This document shows positions 45,103 to 52,438 of a stretch of DNA of 64,000 nucleotides, in pieces (positions within the stretch are counted from its first letter, which is position 1; each line of letters opens with the position of its first letter). The stretch is taken from the NCBI RefSeq assembly GCF_041270065.1, contig NZ_CP065958.1, positions 7,564,001 through 7,628,000 of the forward strand, written 5' to 3'. The translations under genes were made by a program, and so were the position numbers. The stretch comes from Streptomyces fradiae (GTDB lineage Bacteria > Actinomycetota > Actinomycetes > Streptomycetales > Streptomycetaceae). Under the pieces are notes generated by a model. It was not told the DNA's origin. It was given only the letters and a program-made list of their open reading frames with translations, and did not search any database.

Positions 45103-45497
45103 ACGAACGCGATGTCCTGCTCAACGAGCTCGCGCAGGAGATGCGCCCGATGTCAGACGGCGTCGAATGGTTCGACGGCCTCAGCCAGGAAGAGCAGTCC
45201 GAAGTGCTGCTGCTCCTGCGCCATCACTGCATCCAGGCGCGCGCCGTCGCCGAGGACGCACCAGAGAGCATCCGCCGTTCCGGGCTGCGCCCGACGCATA
45301 CGCCCGCAGTGCTGCTCTCACGAGGCCGGATCGACGAGCAACTGAGAAAGATCGCCCGCCTCACACCCTTGGACGAGCGCCGGAAGTCGTTCAGGCTGCT
45401 GATCGCGGTGCTCACCGTTGCCGACGCGCGGCGCCGCGAGCGCTTTTGCTCCGAAGGCTGCGGTCACTGGTGGCACAGACTGTCCGCCGTCGCTTGA
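45099..45497 (+). CDS. DUF5958 family protein
   Basis: 132 residues. The first part, LLNELAQEMRPMSDGVEWFDG and LSQEEQSEVLLLLRHHCIQA, matches DUF5958, a small helical actinobacterial family of unknown role. The rest has a basic helix (RIDEQLRKIARLTPLDERRKSF) and a Cys/His-bearing tail (CSEGCGHWWH). The ATG overlaps the Fic stop. The segment SDGVEW resembles the (S/T)xxxE part of Fic-inhibiting helices but lacks the following Gly/Asn, so an antitoxin role is only a thought. Confidence 0.82.
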   Translation: MNERDVLLNELAQEMRPMSDGVEWFDGLSQEEQSEVLLLLRHHCIQARAVAEDAPESIRRSGLRPTHTPAVLLSRGRIDEQLRKIARLTPLDERRKSFRLLIAVLTVADARRRERFCSEGCGHWWHRLSAVA

Positions 45498-45553
45498 ACC
45501 AGCACCGCATCCCTGAAGGCCGGTTCCCGGTTGAGCGTCTTCCGCGGAGTGGA

Positions 45554-46390
45554 TCAGTCCCACCAGAAGTCCCATTGATGGGCGCCGGCGATCCGCTCGG
45601 CGTATGCGGCCAGTGTGTACGGCCTTCTGCCCTGCCAGATGTTGTCCGGGCAGAAGGCGAAGTGCTCGGCTGCGACCAGGAGAGCCTCGTGCTCGTCCAC
45701 AGGTGGCGCGGCGACGCTGAGGCGCAGCGTGGAGAACCCGACCACGATGACCCGGGCGCCGAAGCGGTGTTCCCAGTCACGGACGACCGCGGAGAACTTC
45801 GCGGTGTCGTTGTCGTAGTTGCAGGGCCCGGACCAGCCGACAGCGGCCAACGCCTCCGCACCGGATGCTGCGGCGACCAGCCCCAGACGTGTCTGTGGGT
45901 GGTCGGCGAGGAATGCCTGCGCGTACTCGGCGGCCAGATGGTCGGGGTTCGTTGCCGTCTCCCGGCTGGGCGTGGGGCCGGGCCAGGTCTGTCCGAAGGG
46001 GGCCGTGACGGCGAGGCGCCTGTCGGTGTCGAGCATGTCGTCGTCTTCGCCGACGGCTGTGTAGGTCGCCCACCACTGCGCGAGGAGGCCGGCAGAGTCG
46101 TGGCTCGCCGGGGACGACATCTGCTCGGGGAAGATCTCTCCGGATCCCCATGGGCGGAACTCGCCATTGCTCGGATCCAGCGAGTCGAGTAGCAGCGGCC
46201 ACAGTCCGGAGCGCGTGTGCTCGGCGTGCATCCGCGTCCACAGCTCGACCGTGGCCGGCTCGTCGCTGAGCCACAGGGGTTGTACATCTCCGTCGCCCTC
46301 ATCGGACGTGACCATCCGACCGGGCGGAAGCCCCCATCGGGTTTCGGAGCGCAGGGGGCGGCTGCTGGCGCTGTGACCGGGAGGTATCAC
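45554..46390 (-). CDS. DUF4253 domain-containing protein
   Basis: 278 residues. The C-terminal 110 residues are the DUF4253 domain (GWSGPCNYDNDTAKFSAVVR, WEHRFGARVIVVGFSTLRLS, and the closing FCPDNIWQG and YAERIAGAHQWDFWWD). DUF4253 occurs widely as small single-gene or immunity-like proteins in bacteria. GTG 46390 overlaps the stop of the upstream gene (GTGA) and is preferred to a longer frame. It is third in a coupled triad on the minus strand, tail-to-tail with the Fic triad. Confidence 0.82.
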   Translation of the reverse strand: MIPPGHSASSRPLRSETRWGLPPGRMVTSDEGDGDVQPLWLSDEPATVELWTRMHAEHTRSGLWPLLLDSLDPSNGEFRPWGSGEIFPEQMSSPASHDSAGLLAQWWATYTAVGEDDDMLDTDRRLAVTAPFGQTWPGPTPSRETATNPDHLAAEYAQAFLADHPQTRLGLVAAASGAEALAAVGWSGPCNYDNDTAKFSAVVRDWEHRFGARVIVVGFSTLRLSVAAPPVDEHEALLVAAEHFAFCPDNIWQGRRPYTLAAYAERIAGAHQWDFWWD

Positions 46391-46791
46391 CGACAGGGTC
46401 CCATCACTCGATCGCGGAACTGCTGGAAAACGTGCCAGCCCGAGGTCTGACCCGGAGTGATCAGCTCCCCTTCGGCGCAGTCGAGCGCCTCGCATCGCAG
46501 AGCCGCGGCGAGACGGAGGACGGGCGTCAGCACGCGGTCGCCGGAGCCCCGGATGTGGAGCATGACTGTGTCCACCGGGTCTTCTGAGCCGACGTTGAGT
46601 TCGATGGACGACGTGGGGCTGGACATCTCACCCCACGCGGGGTCCGAGAGATCAGCATCGGGAACGGCCTGGGCGACAGCCGCGAGTACGTCGTCTCGCC
46701 GGCCGAGCGGGTCCGGGGCGTAGTCGGCAGGGATCTCCTGCACCGAGGTGACGTCGTCGGGCAGGCGTAGGAGGATCACGTCCCAGCTCAT
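46387..46791 (-). CDS. Unknown small protein between DUF4240 and DUF4253
   Basis: 134 residues, family not named with confidence. It begins MSWDVILLRLPDDVTSVQEI and has TSSIELNVGSEDPVDTVMLH and SGWHVFQQFRDRV; similar Streptomyces proteins exist in my memory but without function. The alternation of beta strands and a long helix could fit an immunity-type alpha/beta fold. Both ends overlap neighbours by 4 bases, so it is translated with them. Confidence 0.75.
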   Translation of the reverse strand: MSWDVILLRLPDDVTSVQEIPADYAPDPLGRRDDVLAAVAQAVPDADLSDPAWGEMSSPTSSIELNVGSEDPVDTVMLHIRGSGDRVLTPVLRLAAALRCEALDCAEGELITPGQTSGWHVFQQFRDRVMGPCR

Positions 46792-47414
46792 GGTGGCCTT
46801 CCGGACAGGACTTGAGGGCGGTTACGGTGGGGCAGCTCAGGCCGGGCTCTGTCGGGAACACGGGATGTTGCCGCCTGCTGTGAGTACGAATACAGCGCGG
46901 TCAAGGCGGGGAGCCTGCGAGCCATCTCTTCACGATCGTCAAAATCGAAGTCCCAGGCTGGGTCCAGGCCCGGGTACCGGATGGTGAAGACGTCGGCGGG
47001 AAGTTCCTGGCCGGTGGCCTTCTGGTGGGCGTTCCAGGCGATGCTCAGCATCTCTTCACAGTCGAAGACCCCTTCAGGCGCGGCAGCACGGACATCAGGG
47101 AGTACGGCAAGTGTGTCGGGGTCAGCAACGGCGCGCTCGAATACCGTGCGGCCTTGCGCGATCAGCCAGCCGCGGAAGTAGTCGAAGCCATCGTCCGAGC
47201 ACCCGCCGTTGAGAACGTAGGCGGCGGCCCACAGCGGATTTCGGTAGGAGTCGGCCATGAGATCCCAGAGGATCTGCTCTGCTGCGGTGATCTCTGGTGA
47301 TGAGCGGCCGGCAAGCAGCTCGGAGGTACGGCAGGCGATGCCGGAGGCGTCCCTGGTGTCGAGCACCTGCTCGCGGGCTTCCTCGACCAATACCCAGAAC
47401 TGCTGCCTGTTCAT
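46788..47414 (-). CDS. DUF4240 domain-containing protein
   Basis: 208 residues. The start MNRQQFWVLVEEAR and the block GCSDDGFDYFRGWLIAQGR are diagnostic for DUF4240, a family found in actinobacteria and commonly listed among immunity-like or SUKH-neighbour proteins. ATG 47414 is the family start; a frame beginning 30 bases earlier is possible but less usual. First gene of the minus-strand triad, 77 bases from the divergent gene at 47492. Confidence 0.87.
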   Translation of the reverse strand: MNRQQFWVLVEEAREQVLDTRDASGIACRTSELLAGRSSPEITAAEQILWDLMADSYRNPLWAAAYVLNGGCSDDGFDYFRGWLIAQGRTVFERAVADPDTLAVLPDVRAAAPEGVFDCEEMLSIAWNAHQKATGQELPADVFTIRYPGLDPAWDFDFDDREEMARRLPALTALYSYSQQAATSRVPDRARPELPHRNRPQVLSGRPP

Positions 47415-47491
47415 GGCCGCGAGCATGCCACCACGCACTGACATCGACCGCCAGGGACAGGGCTGTCAGGGGACGCGGCTACCGTGCCGAC

Positions 47492-48043
47492 GTGGCGAAC
47501 TCCTATACGACGTTGTGGACCAACGGCTTGTGCCGGGAGCTGGAACGGTTGGGCCGGACCGGGCAGCGGCTTACGATGCTGTTCGGCGGGCCGCACCAAT
47601 CACTGCCGAGCTTCCTGCGTGCGGGAGTGCAGCCTGGCGACCGCATCTATCCAGTGCGAGCCAACCGCACCTGTCTCTATGTGCTGGGAGCGCTGGAGGT
47701 AGCGCAGATCGTCCCCTACGAGAACGCCGGCTCGGCGCTTCCCGATGACGATTACGTGAAGTTGCTGGACTGGCGCCCGCTCAAGACCGGATGTGTCACC
47801 GAAGTGCTCATCGGGCCGCCAGGTGCCCCGCTCAGGTTCGACACTGTTGTCCCCGGGGACCTCCTGGAGCGGCTGACGTACACATCCCGCCGGGGCGAGC
47901 GACTGCTCAAGCACGTCGAGGACGGACGCCTGATCCGTTCAACGAGCCTCCAAGGTATCTACCGCCTCGCCGCCGACTCCGCCGCAGAGATTGACCAGCT
48001 GGTTCGCGGCGATGGCCCGAGTGGAGTGGCCGATGACGTTTGA
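47492..48043 (+). CDS. Unknown protein, possibly PUA/EVE-like
   Basis: 183 residues from GTG 47492. The N-terminal 110 residues, with LTMLFGGPHQSLPSFLRAGV followed by QPGDRIYPVRANRTCLYVLG, look like a compact beta-barrel of the PUA/ASCH/EVE kind that binds modified bases or RNA; this is a fold guess, not a family match. The C-terminal part (TYTSRRGERLLKHVEDGRLI) reads as a wing or helix. The following SMI1/KNR4-like remnant overlaps its end by 11 bases. Confidence 0.68.
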   Translation: MANSYTTLWTNGLCRELERLGRTGQRLTMLFGGPHQSLPSFLRAGVQPGDRIYPVRANRTCLYVLGALEVAQIVPYENAGSALPDDDYVKLLDWRPLKTGCVTEVLIGPPGAPLRFDTVVPGDLLERLTYTSRRGERLLKHVEDGRLIRSTSLQGIYRLAADSAAEIDQLVRGDGPSGVADDV

Positions 48044-48393
48044 TGAAGTCAGGGCGTCTTCCTGGCGCGGACACACCTACGGTGTCCAGTCCGCCTTGAC
48101 CCAGGCGACCGCCGCCGACGCGGAGCAAGTCCTCGGGCCGCGACTCCCCGAATCACTGCTCGACTCTGCGCGTGCGAAACGGCGGCGGTGTCACGGCTGA
48201 CCGGGATGCATTTCCGACCAATCAGCCAACTTCGTGGAGCGAGGACCACATCCTCTTTGCCGAGTTGATGGGGCTCGGCACCGGCGGACACGGCTTGTGG
48301 CTGTTTGACACGCCGTACCTGGTGGAGGATGGGGGACTGCCGTCTCCAGTCGTACCGCTGTCCTGTGACGGCCACTACTGGATCGGGATCGTC
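48033..48393 (+). pseudogene. SMI1/KNR4 (SUKH) family protein, frameshifted and 3'-truncated
   Basis: Starting at ATG 48033, the first frame reads MTFDEVRASSWRGHTYGVQS and on to LPESLLD, then fails. A second frame, one base shifted, carries on with LRVRNGGGVTADRDAFP, FAELMGLGTGGHGLWLFDTP and PLSCDGHYWIG. Removing one T near 48165 would restore LPESLLDLRVRNGGG, the SUKH core. The gene then ends abruptly after HYWIG, where other members continue, and unrelated DNA follows. SUKH proteins neutralise polymorphic toxins or bind partners. This copy is dead. Confidence 0.72.
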
Positions 48394-48524
48394 CTACTGG
48401 GCCTGATCGGGAAGCGTCGAGTCTGGCCGCGTGTCTCGCCCAGCGGCCCGGCGTCGACGTCGTCTGCCGGGATCGCGCGCGTCCGCGCCTCTCTTGTCCC
48501 GCCGCCCCTTTCCATCGCTCTTTT

Positions 48525-48977
48525 CGGGCCGAACAGGGCGCCGGTCTGGCCGCCGGCGGAGAACCGGGCGAGGGTACGTGTACGGGGCCGGCCGCCCGCG
48601 TGCTCGATGCGCAGCGCCTCACGGGTGATCTCGGACTCGACGGCTGGGGAGAACAACGCGGTGGCGAAGCCGACGAGGACGACGGCTCCGATGACGGCGC
48701 CGGCGCTCGACGCACCGGCGAGCCGGCAGAATCCGGTGACGCGCAGCGCGCAGCCGACGAGGACCAGGGGCCGCGGCCCCTACCGGTCGGTGAGCAGGCC
48801 TCCGACGACGAACAGTCCCTGCTGGCTGAAGGTTCGCAGTCCGAGCACGAGTGCGACCATCGCCCCGCCCAGGCAGAGTGTCCCGGCCAGGTGATCGGCG
48901 AAATACGGCAGGACGGCGAAGAAGCCCACGTGGAAGGCGAACTGGCTGCCGATCAGGAGGCGGGCGAGCGGCGTCAC
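48525..48977 (-). pseudogene. MFS transporter, amber mutation and 3'-truncated
   Basis: GTG 48977 overlaps the upstream ATPase stop. The frame gives the first two MFS helices (LLIGSQFAFHVGFFAVLPYF, LGLRTFSQQGLFVVGGLLTDR) and then meets TAG at 48780-48782, where families have an aromatic residue, probably from TGG. The same frame continues as GPRPLVLVGCALRVTGF, VLVGFATALFSPAVESE and FSAGGQTGALFGP before the similarity stops near 48527. More than half of the protein is missing. It would have been the exporter partner of the ABC importer beside it. Confidence 0.78.
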
Positions 48978-49648
48978 GGCATGATTCTTCCGTCGCGCAT
49001 GGTCAGGATGCGGTGGCTGACGTGTCGCACCGCCTCGTGATCGTGAGAGATGAGCAGGAAGCCGATTCCCAGAGCGTCCTGGAGATCCATCAGCAGGTTG
49101 AGGATCCCCGCGCGCAGCGAAGGGTCGAGTGCGGAGGTCGGCTCGTCGAGCACGAGCAGATCCGGCCGGGTCGCCAGAGCGCGGGCGATGGCGACACGCT
49201 GGCACTGCCCGCCGGACAGCTCGTGCGGGAGGCGTTCCCCGTGAGCGGGCGCGAGGCCGACGAGCTCCAACAGCTCGTCGACCCGGCCCCGACTGTCCAC
49301 GGCCGACCTGCGCCCGTGGACGCGCAGGGGCTCCGCGATCTGCCGGCGAACCCGGCGGCGCGGGCTCAGCGCTCCGTACGGATCCTGGAAGACCGGCTGG
49401 AACCGGGGACGCAGCGGCCGGAGTTCGTGTTCCCGTAGGCCGGTCAGCTCGACCCCGGCGAAGCGCACCGACCCGGAACACGGTCGCAGCAACTGCAGTA
49501 CCGCTTGGGCCGTCGTCGACTTGCCGCAGCCCGAGGGACCGACCAGGCCGACCGCCTCCCCGGCGCCGACCGTGAAGGACACCCTGTCGACGACTTGCCG
49601 CGCCCCGTACCGTACGACCAGGTCGCGTACTTCCAGGAGCCGTTTCAC
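48974..49648 (-). CDS. Peptide/nickel-type ABC transporter ATPase 2 (DppF type)
   Basis: 224 residues. Walker A GPSGCGKST, signature LSGGQCQR, Walker B LLVLDEPTSALD and switch His in ISHD, in order; Q-loop QPVFQDPYGALSP. It lacks the C-terminal oligopeptide-specific extension, which sits on the partner ATPase. GTG 49648 overlaps the partner's stop (GTGA) and follows GGGAGGCGG. It energises the importer together with the ATPase upstream. Confidence 0.9.
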   Translation of the reverse strand: MKRLLEVRDLVVRYGARQVVDRVSFTVGAGEAVGLVGPSGCGKSTTAQAVLQLLRPCSGSVRFAGVELTGLREHELRPLRPRFQPVFQDPYGALSPRRRVRRQIAEPLRVHGRRSAVDSRGRVDELLELVGLAPAHGERLPHELSGGQCQRVAIARALATRPDLLVLDEPTSALDPSLRAGILNLLMDLQDALGIGFLLISHDHEAVRHVSHRILTMRDGRIMP

Positions 49649-50601
49649 ACCGCCTCCCCGAGGGGGTGGTGACAGGCGACGGCCCGCCCGTCGACCGCCC
49701 GGAGCGTCGGTTCCTGCTGTCGGCAGAGGTCCGCGGCGCACCGGCAGCGAGGGGCGAAGGGACAGCCCCCACCTGCCGATCCCGGGGCGGGTGGAGCGTC
49801 GGCGAGGACGGGCAGTCGCGAGCGGTGGGGCAGCCCGGCCTTGGGCAGCGAGGCGAGCAGCCCTCGCGTGTACGGGGCGACCGGTCGCCCCAGCACCAGC
49901 TCCGCCGGGCCGCGTTCGATGATCCGGCCGGCGTACATCACGGCCACCCGGTCGGCGTGTCGCCGTACCGCCGCCAGGTCGTGGCTGACCAGCAGCAGCG
50001 CCGCCCCCGTCGCGGCGCAGCGCTCCCGCAGCATCGTGAGCACGTGTTCCTGGCGCTCCGGATCGAGTGCCGTGGTCGGTTCGTCGGCCACGACCAGCGC
50101 CGGCTCGTTGACCAGGGCCATCGCGATCACCGCACGCTGGCGCATGCCACCTGACAGGGTGTGCGGGAACGCGCCGGCCGGCTCCGGTCCGAGACCGACC
50201 TCGGCGAGGGCCCGGCGAGCGACGGTCAGCGCCTCGCGGCGCCCCGCGCGCGCCACAGCCCGTACGGCGAAGGCCAGTTGGTCCTCGACACGGTGTACGG
50301 GCGACAGGGCCGACATCGCGTCCTGGGGAATCCACGCGAGGCGGCGGCCGAGATGGGCCGAGGTGACGGGGCCGCCTTCCAGCCGCACCCGGCCGTGGAC
50401 GACGGCCCCGCGCGGGACCATCCCGAGCAGCGTCCGCGCGGTGAGGGACTTTCCGGCCCCGGACTCGCCCACCAGGGCGAGTACTTCACCGGCGGACAGG
50501 TCGAAGGAGACGCCACGGACGGCCTCGCCGTCGGCGAAACCGATCCGCAGACCGTCCACCCGGAGCAGCGGAGCGGGGGAGTCAGGCAGGGGGAGAGACA
50601 A
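49645..50601 (-). CDS. Peptide/nickel-type ABC transporter ATPase 1 (DppD type)
   Basis: 318 residues. Walker A GESGAGKS, Q-loop IPQDAMSALSP, signature LSGGMRQR, Walker B VVADEPTTALD, His switch VSHD. The C-terminal oligopeptide extension has cysteines in CPFAPRCRCAADLC, the Fe-S-like cluster motif of this subfamily. TTG 50601 is chosen because GAGGAAAG lies 9 bases upstream; the start lies within the end of the permease gene, so translation is coupled. The unusual TTG start should be checked against homologues. Confidence 0.88.
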   Translation of the reverse strand: MSLPLPDSPAPLLRVDGLRIGFADGEAVRGVSFDLSAGEVLALVGESGAGKSLTARTLLGMVPRGAVVHGRVRLEGGPVTSAHLGRRLAWIPQDAMSALSPVHRVEDQLAFAVRAVARAGRREALTVARRALAEVGLGPEPAGAFPHTLSGGMRQRAVIAMALVNEPALVVADEPTTALDPERQEHVLTMLRERCAATGAALLLVSHDLAAVRRHADRVAVMYAGRIIERGPAELVLGRPVAPYTRGLLASLPKAGLPHRSRLPVLADAPPAPGSAGGGCPFAPRCRCAADLCRQQEPTLRAVDGRAVACHHPLGEAV

Positions 50602-52438
50602 GAGACCGGACTTTCCTCGAGGCGAACAGGGAACGGAGACGGGAGCGGGCTCCAGGGCGGCGGCGTGCGGGGCCCCGGCGGACCGACCCGCCGAGGGACG
50701 ACAGGCACACCGCGAGGGCAGCCAGCAGCGCGAGCGCCACGGCCGGTGCGAGGGCGGCGACCGGCGCCCGCTCCACGTAGTCGGCCGACTCGTCGAGCAG
50801 CAGTCCCCACTCGGGCGACGGGGGCTGTGCACCGAGCCCCAGGAAGCCGAGCGACGCCAGGGCGAGTGCGATGCCGGGCAACCGCAGCACGGCGTGCCGG
50901 GCGACCGGTCCGGCGACCGAGGGGAGGACGTGCCGGGTCCAGATCCACAGGGGACCCGCGCCGATGGCCCGCTGCGCCAGCAGGAAGCGGGACGCCCGCG
51001 TCTCCTGGACCAGCGCCGACGCGTGTGCGGCGAGCGGCGGCCAGGACACCAGCGTCACGGCGAGCGCGGCCGCCCCGCTCCCCGGACCGGTCACCGCCGC
51101 GACCAGCAAACCCGTGAGCACCGGCGGCAGTGCGTTGGCGACATCCGCGAGCCCGGCCGCCGCTTCGGGGACGAAACCGAGCACGAGCGCGATCAGCCAG
51201 CTCGCCACCGTCACGGCCGCGGCTGTGCCCACCGTGGCGGCCGCGCCGTGTCCGAGCCGGGCGAGTACGTCCCGGCCGAGCGCGTCCGCGCCGAGCGGAT
51301 GCGATCCCGACGGCGCGGCGAGCCGGGCCGCCACATCCACCGCGTACGGATCCCGCAGCAGTCCCGAGCCGATCGCCACCGCCAGGACCACCGCCAGTCC
51401 CAGCGGAAGGGCGAGCGGAATCCGCCGGGCACGCGGCACGGGCAGGCCGAGCCCGGCCTCCCGCGACGCGGGCCCGAGCAGCCGGCGCCGGACCAGCGAG
51501 GCGGCGGCCCCGGCGAGGAGCCCGAGACCGAGCAGGGCGAGCACGCACCCTTGCAGCAACGGCAGGTCCTGGGACGTCGCCGCGCCCAGAGCCGTACGGC
51601 CGATGCCCGGCACGGCGAACACCGTCTCGACGGCGACCGCGCCGCCGGTGAGGCCGACGGCCACCATGCCGAACTGCCCGGCGAGCGCGGGCAGTGCCCG
51701 GCGCAGCGCCGCGCCGGTGACGCACCACCGGCCGACGCCCGCGCCCCGCCACAACTCCACCCACCGCTCGTCGAGGACGGCCGGAAGCGCGTCGGCGACC
51801 AGCCGGCCGAGCAGCGCACCGGCCGGGACGCCGAGCGCCAGGGCCGGCAGCACCAGATGGGACGAGCCCGCCCAGCCGGAGGTGGGCAGCCACCCCAGCC
51901 ACACACCGACGGAGAGCAGGAGGACCAGAGCGAGCAGGAACTCGGGTATCGCCGCGAGCACTGCCGCCACCGTCCCGCCCGTGGCACGGCCCCGTAGGAG
52001 GGCCGGGCCGGCGAGCAGCGTACCGACGACGAGAGCGACCCCCAGAGCCGCTCCCATCAGGGTCAGGGATACACCGAGCCCCCTGACGACGGCCGGCAGC
52101 ACCTCGGTGCCCGACACCCACGAGACTCCCAGGTCGCCGTGGACCAGCCGGATCAGCCAGCTGCCGAGCAGGCCCGCGGGGCCCGCGCCCAGGCCGAGAT
52201 CGGTGCGAATGGCGGAGAGCGCCTCAGGGGTCGGGGCCTGCTCGGCGGACCTGCCGCGCAGGAGTGCGAGTGCCGGGTCCTTGCCGGAGAGCCACGGCAG
52301 CAATCCGACCACGGTCACCACCGCGGCCACGGCGAGTACTCGGGTGGCCCCAGCCCCTACGGTCGAGCGGATCGCCGAGGACAGGGACGGGAGCGAGGTG
52401 GTGCGTCCGGCCATGCCGCGGAAGACGGGCGGCCTCAC
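50582..52438 (-). CDS. Fused DppB-DppC-type ABC permease
   Basis: 618 residues carrying two permease domains in one chain. Residues about 30-330 are the DppB-like half (IRTDLGLG, then several helices and ETVFAVPGIGRTALGAATSQD as its EAA-like loop); residues about 340-590 are the DppC-like half (GSHPLGADALGRDVLARLGHG and RAIGAGPLWIWTRHVLPSV). Normally these are two genes; here they are one frame without a break. GTG 52438 overlaps the lipoprotein stop; ATG 52414 is an alternative start. It should form the whole channel by itself with the two ATPases. Confidence 0.88.
   Translation of the reverse strand: MRPPVFRGMAGRTTSLPSLSSAIRSTVGAGATRVLAVAAVVTVVGLLPWLSGKDPALALLRGRSAEQAPTPEALSAIRTDLGLGAGPAGLLGSWLIRLVHGDLGVSWVSGTEVLPAVVRGLGVSLTLMGAALGVALVVGTLLAGPALLRGRATGGTVAAVLAAIPEFLLALVLLLSVGVWLGWLPTSGWAGSSHLVLPALALGVPAGALLGRLVADALPAVLDERWVELWRGAGVGRWCVTGAALRRALPALAGQFGMVAVGLTGGAVAVETVFAVPGIGRTALGAATSQDLPLLQGCVLALLGLGLLAGAAASLVRRRLLGPASREAGLGLPVPRARRIPLALPLGLAVVLAVAIGSGLLRDPYAVDVAARLAAPSGSHPLGADALGRDVLARLGHGAAATVGTAAAVTVASWLIALVLGFVPEAAAGLADVANALPPVLTGLLVAAVTGPGSGAAALAVTLVSWPPLAAHASALVQETRASRFLLAQRAIGAGPLWIWTRHVLPSVAGPVARHAVLRLPGIALALASLGFLGLGAQPPSPEWGLLLDESADYVERAPVAALAPAVALALLAALAVCLSSLGGSVRRGPARRRPGARSRLRSLFASRKVRSLVSPPA

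Noticed and set aside
42931..48530. Prophage or integrative element
   Set aside because: No integrase, att repeats, tRNA, capsid, portal or conjugation gene seen; described only as an accessory islet.
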